Of a stretch of 64,000 nucleotides of DNA, positions 24,766 through 33,354 are shown in pieces (within the stretch, counting starts at the first letter, position 1; every line of letters starts with the position of its first letter). The stretch comes from Thalassospira mesophila (GTDB taxonomy: Bacteria; Pseudomonadota; Alphaproteobacteria; Rhodospirillales; Thalassospiraceae). The stretch lies in contig NZ_JFKA01000010.1 in assembly GCF_002115755.1 (NCBI RefSeq), positions 81,970-145,969 of the forward strand, given 5' to 3'. Made by a program: the position numbers and the translations under genes. The notes below the pieces were generated by a model, which made no database searches, was not told the DNA's origin, and worked only from the letters and a program-made list of their open reading frames with translations.

Positions 24766-26208
24766 ATGCCCGCACCGCTTTCACCTGCCCCAACCGTTCC
24801 CGCCGAGCTGATCGCGGCCTTGCAAACCCTGCTCGGCCCCAAAGGCTGGAGCATGGATGCCAGCGTGTTGGAACAGCATAACCGCGAGGCCCGGGGCAAA
24901 TTTACCGGGGCGGCGGATATTGTGCTTTATCCTGCCAGCACCGATGAAGTTGCCGCCTGCGTGCGCCTGTGCCACCGCGCAGCCATTGCGTTGGTGCCGC
25001 AAGGGGGCAATACCGGGCGCTGTGGCGGTGCCGTTGCCGATAACGGCCAAATCCTGATCAATCTGGGCCGCATGAACCAGATTATCAATACCGATGCCCG
25101 TGATTTCACCATGACCGTTCAGGCCGGGACAATCTTACACACCATTCAGCAAACGGCCGAAAACCACGACCTGTTGTTTCCGTTAAGTCTGGGCGCACAG
25201 GGCAGTTGCCAGATTGGCGGCAACCTTGCCACCAACGCCGGTGGGCTGAATGTTATTCGGTATGGCAATACCCGCGATCTGGTTTTGGGGCTTGAGGTGG
25301 TGTTGGCCGATGGCACAATCTGGAACGGCCTTTCCAAATTGCGCAAGGACAATACCGGCTATGATTTGCGTGATTTGTTTATCGGGTCCGAAGGCACCCT
25401 TGGCATTATCACCGCCTGCACCCTGAAACTGTTTCCCCGCCCGCGCCAGATTGCAACAGCGTGGGTTGCCCTTGAAAGTGTTGACGCGGCACTGGATTTG
25501 CTGGCACTGGCCCGGCGCGAAAGCGGAGATGCCATTGCCGCCTTTGAACTGATGAGCCAGTTTGCGCAGGATTTATGCATTCGCCATATTCAAAATTGCA
25601 CCACCCCGCTGCAAACAGTCGCACCGTGGTATGCAATGATCGAAATTACCTCGTCGCGCCCGCATGACGATTTAACCACTGTGATGCATGGTCTGCTGGA
25701 ACGTGCCCTTGAAAGCGGTTTCATCAGCGACGGTACAATTGCGCAATCCGAGGCACAACGCGCCAATTTATGGGCATTGCGTGAGGGTATCCCCCCCGCC
25801 CAAACCCGCGAGGGCGGCAGCATAAAACATGATGTTTCCGTGCCGGTGTCATCGGTTCCTGCCCTGATCGAACGGGGCATTGCCCAGGCATTAAAACGCA
25901 TTCCCGGCATTCGTCCCTGCCCGTTTGGCCATGTTGGCGATGGCAACATCCATTTCAATTTCAGCCAGCCGGTCGACATGCCCCGCGAGGTCTTTTTGGC
26001 CCAGTGGGAAAATTTAAACCGCGATATCCACGATATTGTCGCCGATCTGGGCGGATCAATCAGCGCGGAACACGGCATTGGCCGTTTGAAGGTCGAGGAG
26101 CTGGCGCATTATGCCGACCCGGCGAAAATGCAGCTTTTAAAAGCGATAAAACAGGCGATTGATCCGCAAAACACGCTAAATCCCGGCAAAATCGTCAACC
26201 CGGCATAA
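24766..26208 (+). CDS. FAD-binding oxidoreductase, D-lactate / D-2-hydroxyglutarate dehydrogenase family
   Basis: A 480-residue flavoprotein of the FAD_binding_4 plus FAD-oxidase C family. The FAD-binding part has VPQGGNTGRCGGAVADNGQ and the PLSLGAQGSCQIGGNLATN block, with IRYGNTRDLVLGLEVVLADG. The C-terminal part has FGHVGDGNIHFN and EHGIGRLKVEEL, which bind the metal and hydroxyacid in the D-2-hydroxyglutarate/D-lactate group. It oxidises a D-2-hydroxy acid, but the exact substrate cannot be set from sequence. The ATG at 24766 is used rather than the upstream TTG. It is a single gene after sua5, with hairpins downstream. Confidence 0.9.
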   Translation: MPAPLSPAPTVPAELIAALQTLLGPKGWSMDASVLEQHNREARGKFTGAADIVLYPASTDEVAACVRLCHRAAIALVPQGGNTGRCGGAVADNGQILINLGRMNQIINTDARDFTMTVQAGTILHTIQQTAENHDLLFPLSLGAQGSCQIGGNLATNAGGLNVIRYGNTRDLVLGLEVVLADGTIWNGLSKLRKDNTGYDLRDLFIGSEGTLGIITACTLKLFPRPRQIATAWVALESVDAALDLLALARRESGDAIAAFELMSQFAQDLCIRHIQNCTTPLQTVAPWYAMIEITSSRPHDDLTTVMHGLLERALESGFISDGTIAQSEAQRANLWALREGIPPAQTREGGSIKHDVSVPVSSVPALIERGIAQALKRIPGIRPCPFGHVGDGNIHFNFSQPVDMPREVFLAQWENLNRDIHDIVADLGGSISAEHGIGRLKVEELAHYADPAKMQLLKAIKQAIDPQNTLNPGKIVNPA

Positions 26209-26215
26209 TACCAAA

Positions 26216-26243
26216 CCTCATTGATCGAAACCGATCAATGAGG
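26216..26243. repeat. Perfect 12-bp hairpin after the FAD oxidoreductase gene
   Basis: CCTCATTGATCG (26216-26227) pairs with CGATCAATGAGG (26232-26243) around a 4-nt AAAC loop, 7 nt after the stop codon. No T-run follows on the plus strand, so it may be a weak or Rho-assisted stop or the end of a minus-strand RNA. Confidence 0.65.
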
Positions 26244-26318
26244 TCCTCAGTCGGCGGGCGGGCTTCTCTGAACCCCTTGCCTTTCGCGGCACAAGCCGCG
26301 CGGCGCCGTCGCGCCTAA

Positions 26319-26353
26319 CCAGTTCCCCATGAGTCTTCCTCATAGAGAACTGG
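26319..26353 (-). repeat. Hairpin that pairs fully only in minus-strand RNA
   Basis: CCAGTTCCCCATGAG (26319-26333) and CTCATAGAGAACTGG (26339-26353) have two mismatches as plus-strand RNA. As minus-strand RNA the mismatches become G-U pairs, giving a complete 15-bp stem with a 5-nt loop. Together with GC-rich hairpins at 26280-26315 this suggests a structured minus-strand RNA or a dispersed repeat. Confidence 0.5.
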
Positions 26354-26409
26354 CATAAGCGCGCGGGTCGCGATATGCGTGGCACCAGTTTGCCCCAATC
26401 GATCAAACG

Positions 26410-26440
26410 AAAAGGGGTGCGACCGCATCGCACCCCTTTA
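26410..26440 (-). terminator. Intrinsic terminator after the acid phosphatase gene
   Basis: On the minus strand AAAGGGGTGCGA (26439-26428) pairs with TCGCACCCCTTT (26422-26411), followed by a TTTTCGTTT tail. It lies 34 nt after the stop codon at 26474. Confidence 0.8.
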
Positions 26441-26473
26441 TAAATCAGATATTTAATCAGATGTCCGAACCGG

Positions 26474-27316
26474 TTATTTCGGGCCGTCCCAATCGTTTAA
26501 GGCATCGGTTTTCATCTGGCGGCGTTCTTCTGGCGAAAGTTTCCAGTTGTCACCAAAGGCGGCTGATTCCCATGAGCCATAGGTCGGGTTGGGCAGCATG
26601 AACCAGCGTTCACCCCAGTAATCGCTATATTCATCCATTTTGGCGATACGGCCTTTGACATCACCGCCCATGTCATCGACGAAATCGCCAAAGTTATCGC
26701 CAAACATCATGATAATACGATGATCGGCGGCAACCGCATCGCGGCGTGTGCCTTTGTCCGAACCCCATTCCTTCTTTTCGCCGCGCACCATTACGTGGTC
26801 GGCATCGGCATAGGGGAAGCCATATTTTTTAAGATTGGCAATGGTGGCGGCTTCTTCCGGGGCTTTGCGGTTGGTGACGTAATAAACAGCCACACCCTTG
26901 GCCGCAGCGGCCTTGGTCAATTCCAGCGCCCCCGGGGTCGGGGTCGACATTTCGGTATTTACAAATTCCGCCCAGGTTTTCGAGCTATAGGATGAATCCG
27001 CTGTTACCACCCATGACTGATAAGCCGAGTTATCAAGAACGGTTTCGTCAACATCAAGCACGATGGCCGGTGATTTGGACATATAATTGTCGCCCTGCTC
27101 AAGGGCTGCGGTCCAGCTATGGTCGCCAATGGCGGCACCAAGCAAACGCTGAGCGCCGGCATAAACAGATTTGGCGGTGGTTTTATATTCGACCGAGGTC
27201 TGATACCACAAAGCGGCATTCAGCCCGTCATTCGGTTTTGCGTCCTGTGCCTGAGCCGCAAAAGAGACCAAAGTGGCAAGTGCAGTGGCACCCGCCAGTT
27301 TCATAAATACGTTCAT
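26474..27316 (-). CDS. HAD-family acid phosphatase, 5'-nucleotidase e(P4) type
   Basis: A 280-residue exported phosphatase. A signal peptide (KLAGATALATLVSFAAQAQ) precedes the mature protein. The class C acid phosphatase / e(P4) pattern is clear: IVLDVDETVLDN with Asp88 and Asp90 as nucleophile and acid/base, YYVTNRK, and MMFGDNFGDF near the end. Such enzymes remove phosphate from nucleotides such as NMN or from organic phosphates in the periplasm. The classical e(P4) protein is a lipoprotein, but no lipobox cysteine is seen here. The ATG at 27316 is preferred to an upstream 27508 start, which would hide the signal peptide. Confidence 0.9.
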   Translation of the reverse strand: MNVFMKLAGATALATLVSFAAQAQDAKPNDGLNAALWYQTSVEYKTTAKSVYAGAQRLLGAAIGDHSWTAALEQGDNYMSKSPAIVLDVDETVLDNSAYQSWVVTADSSYSSKTWAEFVNTEMSTPTPGALELTKAAAAKGVAVYYVTNRKAPEEAATIANLKKYGFPYADADHVMVRGEKKEWGSDKGTRRDAVAADHRIIMMFGDNFGDFVDDMGGDVKGRIAKMDEYSDYWGERWFMLPNPTYGSWESAAFGDNWKLSPEERRQMKTDALNDWDGPK

Positions 27317-27523
27317 CTTATCATGCTCCCTGTTAACTGCCCGGCGGTTGACCGCTCGGTCAGGATTGCGACAGGATGCCATGTTGGTCGAACTTGAAAA
27401 CCCCTTTTTTATCATTGGCCCGACATTCACCGCTAAATGCGCCATTTTCGCCACGGCCCGCCCCAAAACAAATTCGGCGCGATTATGCAAATCGCGCCAA
27501 AGCAGCACCCCGTCCGGGTTTAT

Positions 27524-27841
27524 TTATAGAGTCGACCGTTTTTCAAACCCGGAAAGATCTTCAACAATCGGCACCGCTTGTTCATGAATACGTTCCACCC
27601 GCGCATTTTCCGGCCCTTGTTGTGCCGCACTTAACATGGACTGCACAACCGACGGCGCCCCGCAAAACACCGCCTCGACCGTGCCATCGGCACGGTTACG
27701 CACCCAGCCGGTCAAGCCGCGCTTGCGGGCCTGCTCAACCGTCCAGGCCCGATACCACACCCCTTGCACCCGGCCTTCTATCCGCACCAATACGGCAATG
27801 TCGCCGGTGCCGGTTACCGGGTCGGGGTCTGTCTGTGACAT
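27524..27841 (-). CDS. acyP: Acylphosphatase
   Basis: Acylphosphatase hydrolyses carboxyl-phosphate bonds in small molecules such as acetyl phosphate. The 105-residue product is slightly longer than the usual 90 because of a 15-residue polar N-terminal tail. It has GRVQGVWYRAW with the catalytic Arg31 and GLTGWVRNRADGTVEAVF with Asn49. The family consensus is GVGYR or GVGFR; the W in GVWYR replaces the usual glycine. The active-site arginine and asparagine are both kept. It lies between the acid phosphatase and the DUF1244 gene, on the same strand, but gaps of about 200 and 70 bp suggest separate or loosely coupled expression. Confidence 0.92.
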   Translation of the reverse strand: MSQTDPDPVTGTGDIAVLVRIEGRVQGVWYRAWTVEQARKRGLTGWVRNRADGTVEAVFCGAPSVVQSMLSAAQQGPENARVERIHEQAVPIVEDLSGFEKRSTL

Positions 27842-27910
27842 GGTAAACCTTCCTGATTGCCGAGCTGCACTGCCCGCATAGCATACGTGCCGGGCAGTTA
27901 TCGCCCCACC

Positions 27911-28294
27911 TTATTTGGCGCCGGGAATATCGGCATGCAAATGGCTGTTTTCCTTAAAGATGCGTTTTTGCTCGTCACTGGCCGGGGCCTGATGATTGTC
28001 TTTCCATGCATCATAAGTCATGCCGTAAACCACTTCGCGGGCCTGATCATAATCCATGGTAACGTTATGGTCGCGCGCAGCCGCCAAATACCATTTCGCC
28101 AGGCAATTTCGGCAAAAACCGGCCAAATTCATCAGGTCGATATTTTGCACATCCTTGCGGTTTTGCAAATGACCGACCAGCCCGCGAAAGGCGGCGGCTT
28201 CAAGTTCCAGCCGGGTTTGCGCGTCAAGTTCGCTCGCAACACCGCCCCCGGTTGCGGCTTCGTCACTTAAATTCGATCCGGCACAATCAGACAT
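27911..28294 (-). CDS. DUF1244 domain-containing protein
   Basis: A 127-residue soluble protein. The core ALRGLVGHL-like segment (AFRGLVGHLQNRKDVQNIDL) and MNLAGFCRNCLAKWY, with two cysteines spaced CxxC, are the hallmark of the DUF1244 family, which is common in alphaproteobacteria and has no assigned function. A 30-residue polar N-terminus precedes it. The ATG at 28294 has AAAGGATGG upstream. Its first codons overlap the stop of the upstream HAD gene (28287), so translation is coupled. Confidence 0.88.
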   Translation of the reverse strand: MSDCAGSNLSDEAATGGGVASELDAQTRLELEAAAFRGLVGHLQNRKDVQNIDLMNLAGFCRNCLAKWYLAAARDHNVTMDYDQAREVVYGMTYDAWKDNHQAPASDEQKRIFKENSHLHADIPGAK

Positions 28295-29021
28295 TTTCCA
28301 TCCTTTCGCCTGCACATTGTTTGCATAGTGATGTAATCAGTTCGGGCACCTGCGCAATATCGGCAGCTTCACAAAACAGGTCGTTATCAATTTCAATCTG
28401 GCCCACCATTTCATGAACCCAGGTAATTTCATAGGGCACATGAATGGCCGCCCCGCCGCATTCCAGCACCGGCAAAATATCGGATTTCATCGAATTGCCG
28501 ATCATAACGGCTTCCGACGGCTCCACCCCGTAACGACCAAAAATGTTACGGTAGGTCAGCGGGTCTTTTTCCGAGACAATCTCAACCCCGGCAAACAGCT
28601 TTTCCAGACCAGACCGTTCGATTTTAAGCTGCTGGGCGATCAAATCACCCTTGGTAATCAGGATAAGTTTGCAATCCGCCCGGTCGGCAAAATGGCGCAG
28701 CACGGTCTTTGCCCCGTCAAGCAGGCGGGTCGGCGCACGCAGCATGGATTTGCCAATTTCGGCCAGTTCATGAATTTCGGCAGCACTGATCTTTTTGTCC
28801 GAAACCTCAATCGCGGTTTCGATCATCGACAGGGTAAAGCCGGTAATACCGTAACCATAGATCGACAGGTTTTCCAACTCGGCCTGATACAGCCGTTCAT
28901 CAACCCTGTCGGCATCGCCATGATTTCCCAGCATTTCACGCAGGCGCACATGGGCATCGCGAAACAGCGGCTCGTTGTGCCAAAGGGTATCATCGCCATC
29001 AAAGGCAATCAGCTTGAACAT
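28287..29021 (-). CDS. HAD family hydrolase
   Basis: A 244-residue HAD-superfamily phosphatase. Motif I is AFDGDDTLWHN with Asp8 and Asp10, motif II is KLILITKGD, motif III is SEKDPLTY with its lysine, and motif IV is AVMIGNSMKSDILP. A helical cap lies between motifs I and II. The substrate is not clear from sequence. It overlaps the DUF1244 gene by 8 nt, so the pair forms a unit. Its upstream region of about 470 bp is free of supported genes. Confidence 0.88.
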   Translation of the reverse strand: MFKLIAFDGDDTLWHNEPLFRDAHVRLREMLGNHGDADRVDERLYQAELENLSIYGYGITGFTLSMIETAIEVSDKKISAAEIHELAEIGKSMLRAPTRLLDGAKTVLRHFADRADCKLILITKGDLIAQQLKIERSGLEKLFAGVEIVSEKDPLTYRNIFGRYGVEPSEAVMIGNSMKSDILPVLECGGAAIHVPYEITWVHEMVGQIEIDNDLFCEAADIAQVPELITSLCKQCAGERMENV

Positions 29022-29494
29022 TCACACTCTCTTGCATCGTTTCTTATAAAAAACGCCCGGTTGCCCGGCTATTTTCAGGACGCAGACCATATGCCACCGC
29101 CTGACACGGGTAAAGCCCCGCCCTTATGTATTTAATATGCGCAGGGAACTTCGCAAAGAGGCCATCGATAATCTGGTTCAGGGCATCGCTGGCAAGGATG
29201 CTCCGCGCCCGGTCACACCGTGCCGGTTAATCATCTGGCACCATAACGGCTTGTAGTTTTGTGCAACAAGTCCGGATGACTGTGTCTTTTACACAATCCT
29301 CGACCTACCTAACCCCGGATGCCATCGACCAGCCCAATGACATTGATGTTAATGAAGTTATCATTCGATCAACTGCGCGTGCGTTCTGATGGCTGACATA
29401 CCACAACAACAAACAAAAACAGCGCCGAGGCATCTGATACCCGGCGCTGTTTATGTCAATCAGCAACATTCGTGATGCGGACAAACGGCCCCGA
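29022..29494. other. Intergenic region between pccA and the HAD gene
   Basis: These 473 bases hold the pccA terminator (29411-29452) and the HAD gene promoter. Between 29136 and 29390 two short plus-strand ORFs occur: one of 39 codons starting MRRELRKEAIDNLVQG, and one of 37 codons at 29276-29389. Both lack a recognised family and could be remnants of a degraded gene. Confidence 0.4.
29409..29452 (-). terminator. Intrinsic terminator after pccA
   Basis: AACAGCGCCG (29418-29427) and CGGCGCTGTT (29442-29451) form a 10-bp stem. Read on the minus strand it is followed by TTTGTTTGTTG, so it ends the pccB-pccA transcript. Confidence 0.82.
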
Positions 29495-31498
29495 TCAGGC
29501 GTCGTCTTTTTCAAACTCGATAATGATCGCATCGACCGAAAGGTTCGCCCCTTGCTCGGCATGGATGGTTTTAACCACTCCCTTGCTTTCGGCTTTCAGC
29601 ACATTTTCCATTTTCATGGCTTCAAGAATGCACAATTCCTGACCGGGCTGCACGGTTTGCCCTTCCGCGACCGATACCTTGACCAGAAGGCCTGGCATCG
29701 GGGAGAGCAGGAAGTTGGACATATCGGGGGCGGCCTTGAACGGCATCAGTTTTTGCAACTCGGCAACTCGGGGGCGCAAAACCTTGATGCTGCGTTGAAC
29801 ACCATTGGCCGACAAGCGATAACCCGTGCCTTCAACATCAACCTGCACACAAACAGGTGTTCCATCAATCTCGCCCAAAAACAGGTCATCCCCGATTTTC
29901 CAGTTCGACGCGATGCCAAAACTGCGATCCTTAATCGCGACAATGTAATCGCCATTAACACCGTCAATTTCGATGTCAAACGCGGTATGGTCATCGCCGT
30001 TGATCGCAACCCAGCTTTCAGGGATCGGGGCTGCGTTTTCGCGCAACTGACCGGTAATGCCGCCATTGCGTTCTGCCAGACGCTGGTTGATATAGGCGGC
30101 CACCGTGATCAGGGTTTGCGGGTCGTCATTGGGCAAATCATCGGTGGAAAAACCGTCGGGATATTCTTCAGCAATGAAATTGGTGGTGATATTGCCATCC
30201 TGAAAGCGTTTATTGGCCATAACCGCAGCCAGAAACGGAATATTGTGCGAAATGCCGCGGATAAAATAGGCATCAAGCGCACTGCGCATATGATGAATGG
30301 CTTCATCGCGATCCGCACCATAGGTAACCAGCTTTGCCACCATCGGATCATAGAACATCGAAATTTCGCCGCCTTCAAACACGCCGGTATCAACCCGGAC
30401 GGTGTCGGTTTCAACCGGTGGCTGATAACGCACCAGACGCCCGGTCGAGGGCAGAAATTCGCGAAACGGATCTTCGGCGTAAATGCGGGTTTCCATCGCC
30501 CAGCCGGTTAAGGTCACATCTTCCTGGCGCAGGGTGAGTTCCTCGCCAAATGCAATGCGGATCATCCATTCCACCAGATCCTGCTTGGTCACAAGTTCGG
30601 TCACCGGATGTTCGACCTGCAGGCGGGTATTCATTTCAAGGAAATAGAAGTTTTTGTCTTTATCGACAATAAACTCCACCGTCCCGGCCGAGCAATAATC
30701 CACCGCACGCGCCAGTGCCACCGCCTGTTCGCCCATGGCCTTGCGGGTTTCGGGGTCGATAAACGGCGACGGGGCTTCTTCAACCACTTTTTGATGGCGA
30801 CGCTGGATCGAACATTCACGTTCGCCCAGATAAATCGCGTTGCCGTGTTTATCGGCCAGCACCTGAATTTCAATATGGCGGGGCTGCTCGACGAATTTTT
30901 CGATAAACACGCGATCATCGCCAAAGCTTGACGCGGCTTCGGAGGTTGCGCGTTCAAACCCCTCGCGGCATTCGGCATCGTTGCGCGCAATGCGCATGCC
31001 CTTGCCGCCCCCGCCCGCCGATGCCTTCAGCATCACCGGATAACCGACTTCGTTGGCGATTTTAACCGCTTCGTCCGTATCCTTGATCACGCCCATATGG
31101 CCCGGCACGGTGGAAACCCCGGCATCGGCGGCAATTTTTTTCGAGGTGATTTTATCGCCCATGGCACCAATGGCACCGGTTGGCGGGCCGATAAATTCAA
31201 CATTGGCCTCGGCCAGCGCCTTGGCAAATTTTTGATTTTCCGACAGGAAACCATAACCGGGATGAACCGCCTCGGCCCCGGTTTGTTTGCAGGCATCGAT
31301 GATTTTATCGATCAGCAAATAGGACTGGTTGGACGGGGCCGCCCCAATATGCACGGCTTCATCGGCCATTTGCACATGCAGGGCATTTTTATCGGCATCG
31401 GAATAAACAGCAACCGTGGCAATGCCCATTCTTCGTGCCGATTTAATCACACGGCAGGCAATTTCGCCACGGTTGGCAATCAGGATTTTCTTAAACAT
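29495..31498 (-). CDS. pccA: Propionyl-CoA carboxylase, biotin-carrying alpha subunit
   Basis: PccA carboxylates its own biotin with ATP and bicarbonate; PccB then moves the carboxyl group to propionyl-CoA to give methylmalonyl-CoA. The 667-residue product has biotin carboxylase (residues 1-450): MFKKILIANRGEIACRV, KASAGGGGKGMRIA, and EMNTRLQVEHPVTELV. The BT domain follows, then the biotinyl domain with EAMKMENV, biotin on Lys629. Length and the BT domain fit propionyl-CoA rather than acetyl-CoA carboxylase. It starts 17 nt after pccB and is translated from the same message. The pathway allows use of propionate and odd-chain compounds. Confidence 0.93.
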   Translation of the reverse strand: MFKKILIANRGEIACRVIKSARRMGIATVAVYSDADKNALHVQMADEAVHIGAAPSNQSYLLIDKIIDACKQTGAEAVHPGYGFLSENQKFAKALAEANVEFIGPPTGAIGAMGDKITSKKIAADAGVSTVPGHMGVIKDTDEAVKIANEVGYPVMLKASAGGGGKGMRIARNDAECREGFERATSEAASSFGDDRVFIEKFVEQPRHIEIQVLADKHGNAIYLGERECSIQRRHQKVVEEAPSPFIDPETRKAMGEQAVALARAVDYCSAGTVEFIVDKDKNFYFLEMNTRLQVEHPVTELVTKQDLVEWMIRIAFGEELTLRQEDVTLTGWAMETRIYAEDPFREFLPSTGRLVRYQPPVETDTVRVDTGVFEGGEISMFYDPMVAKLVTYGADRDEAIHHMRSALDAYFIRGISHNIPFLAAVMANKRFQDGNITTNFIAEEYPDGFSTDDLPNDDPQTLITVAAYINQRLAERNGGITGQLRENAAPIPESWVAINGDDHTAFDIEIDGVNGDYIVAIKDRSFGIASNWKIGDDLFLGEIDGTPVCVQVDVEGTGYRLSANGVQRSIKVLRPRVAELQKLMPFKAAPDMSNFLLSPMPGLLVKVSVAEGQTVQPGQELCILEAMKMENVLKAESKGVVKTIHAEQGANLSVDAIIIEFEKDDA

Positions 31499-31515
31499 AT
31501 CTGGATGCTCCGGGC

Positions 31516-33048
31516 TTACAGCGGGATATTGCCGTGTTTTTTAACGGGGTTCTTGATGTCCTTGTTGCGCAACATCGAAAGAGACTTGCACACCCGGCGG
31601 CGCGTGCCATGCGGCATAATGACATCATCGATATAGCCCTTGCGCCCGGCAACAAACGGGTTGGCAAATTTCTGGCGGTATTCCTCGGTCCGGGCTTCGA
31701 TCTTGGCCGGGTCTTTCATGTCCGCCCGGAAAATAATTTCCACCGCGCCCTTTGCCCCCATCACGGCAATTTCGGCACTGGGCCAGGCATAATTCACATC
31801 GCCGCGCAAATGTTTGGACGCCATCACGTCATAAGCCCCACCATAAGCCTTGCGGGTAATGACCGTTACCTTGGGCACCGTTGCCTCGGCATAGGCATAA
31901 AGCAGCTTTGCACCGTGTTTAATAATCCCGCCCAGTTCCTGTGCTGTGCCCGGCATAAAGCCTGGCACATCAACAAAGGTGACAATCGGAATGTTATAGG
32001 CATCGCAAAAGCGCACAAAACGCGCGGCCTTTTTGGAACTGGCAATGTCAAGGCACCCGGCCAGAACCATTGGCTGGTTGGCAACAATGCCCACCGTTCG
32101 CCCATCCATACGTGCCATGCCGATGATGATGTTTTTGGCATAATCGGGCTGAATTTCATAAAAGTCGCCTTCATCCACGGTTTTGTGGATCAGCTCCTTC
32201 ATGTCGTAAGGCATGTTGGGGTTTTCAGGCACCAGGGTATCAAGCGAGAAATCATCGCGATTAACCGGGTCTTCGCATTTGTGCGCAGGCGGCTGTTCCT
32301 TGTTTGATAACGGCAGAAAATCGATGAAACGCCGCGTTTGCAGCAATAAATCCACATCGTTTTCAAAGGCCAGATCGGCGACACCGGAAATGGCGGTGTG
32401 GGTGATCGCCCCGCCCAGTTCCTCGTGCGTGACTTCTTCGTGGGTAACGGTTTTAACCACGTCCGGCCCGGTCACGAACATATAGGAGCTGTCCTTGACC
32501 ATAAAAATAAAGTCGGTCATGGCAGGGCTATAAACCGCCCCCCCGGCACAGGGCCCCATAATCAGCGATATTTGCGGAATAACGCCCGATGCCTCGACAT
32601 TGCGTTGAAACACATCGGCGTACCCTGCCAGGCTTTCAACCCCTTCCTGAATACGGGCACCACCCGAATCATTCAGGCCAATCACGGGCGCGCCCACCTT
32701 CATCGCCTGATCCATGATCTTGCCAATTTTGCGCGCATGTGCCCCCGAAAGGGCACCGCCAAACACGGTAAAATCCTGACTGAACACAAACACCAGACGG
32801 CCATTAATCGTGCCATGACCGGTTACAACACCATCACCGGGAATGCGGTTTTCGGACATGCCGAAATCAACGCTATCATGTTCAACAAACATGTCCCATT
32901 CCTCGAAACTGTCTTCATCAAGCAGCACATCAAGGCGTTCACGCGCCGTGAGCTTGCCTTTTTCGTGCTGTTTGTCGATGCGTTTTTGCCCGCCGCCCAT
33001 TGCGGCGTCGGCACGCATTTCTTCGAGTTTGGTGATGATTTCCTGCAT
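31516..33048 (-). CDS. pccB: Propionyl-CoA carboxylase, carboxyltransferase beta subunit
   Basis: PccB is the carboxyltransferase that acts on propionyl-CoA, in an alpha6-beta6 complex with PccA. The 510-residue product has two crotonase-like halves. The first has [40 protein letters not shown] and [16 protein letters not shown]; the second has [19 protein letters not shown] and [20 protein letters not shown]. It heads a pccB-pccA operon. The 306 bp upstream hold a pair of direct repeats that may be a regulator site. The start ATG is at 33048, with CAGCATGCAGG upstream and a family-like [15 protein letters not shown] beginning. Confidence 0.94.
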   Translation of the reverse strand: MQEIITKLEEMRADAAMGGGQKRIDKQHEKGKLTARERLDVLLDEDSFEEWDMFVEHDSVDFGMSENRIPGDGVVTGHGTINGRLVFVFSQDFTVFGGALSGAHARKIGKIMDQAMKVGAPVIGLNDSGGARIQEGVESLAGYADVFQRNVEASGVIPQISLIMGPCAGGAVYSPAMTDFIFMVKDSSYMFVTGPDVVKTVTHEEVTHEELGGAITHTAISGVADLAFENDVDLLLQTRRFIDFLPLSNKEQPPAHKCEDPVNRDDFSLDTLVPENPNMPYDMKELIHKTVDEGDFYEIQPDYAKNIIIGMARMDGRTVGIVANQPMVLAGCLDIASSKKAARFVRFCDAYNIPIVTFVDVPGFMPGTAQELGGIIKHGAKLLYAYAEATVPKVTVITRKAYGGAYDVMASKHLRGDVNYAWPSAEIAVMGAKGAVEIIFRADMKDPAKIEARTEEYRQKFANPFVAGRKGYIDDVIMPHGTRRRVCKSLSMLRNKDIKNPVKKHGNIPL

Positions 33049-33354
33049 GCTGGCTGATCCTTGTTTGTGGCCCGGCCGGAATTAAAACAGCTTCCCGCGG
33101 GATGCGGGCGCAAAATTGGAATACCATTATTCGGTACTGGAATGCCAATTATTTTTACACGGCATATTTTAATACCGCAATGGCGCAAACGCCTGAATTC
33201 CCTAACGTCAAAGGAAAATGCCAGATTTGGCCGAACTAAAGTCTACCCACATCAGAAGGGGCGCATATAACGCGAAAAGGCGAAAACAGGGCAATTTGGG
33301 CGTGTGAAACACCCGCCATTGCCCTGCCCTGTTGCCGTGTCGCCCATTCAAGGC
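33049..33354. other. Upstream region of pccB-pccA
   Basis: These 306 bases hold a repeat pair at 33117-33150 and AT-rich sequence between, with no gene supported. The stretch next to the diguanylate cyclase stop carries no clear terminator. Confidence 0.45.
33117..33150. repeat. Direct repeat TGGAAT(A/G)CC upstream of pccB
   Basis: TGGAATACCATT (33117-33128) and TGGAATGCCAATT (33138-33150) are spaced 21 bp start to start, two helical turns, which fits a dimeric regulator on one DNA face. They lie about 70-100 bp upstream of the pccB start. No regulator gene is next to them. Confidence 0.45.

Noticed and set aside
26218..26433. 71-codon minus-strand ORF rich in arginine
   Set aside because: It covers the hairpins and lies next to a terminator, so the coding appearance likely reflects a structured repeat.
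29453..30511. 352-codon open frame on the plus strand across pccA
   Set aside because: It is antisense to the biotin-carrying subunit gene, which is complete and clear.
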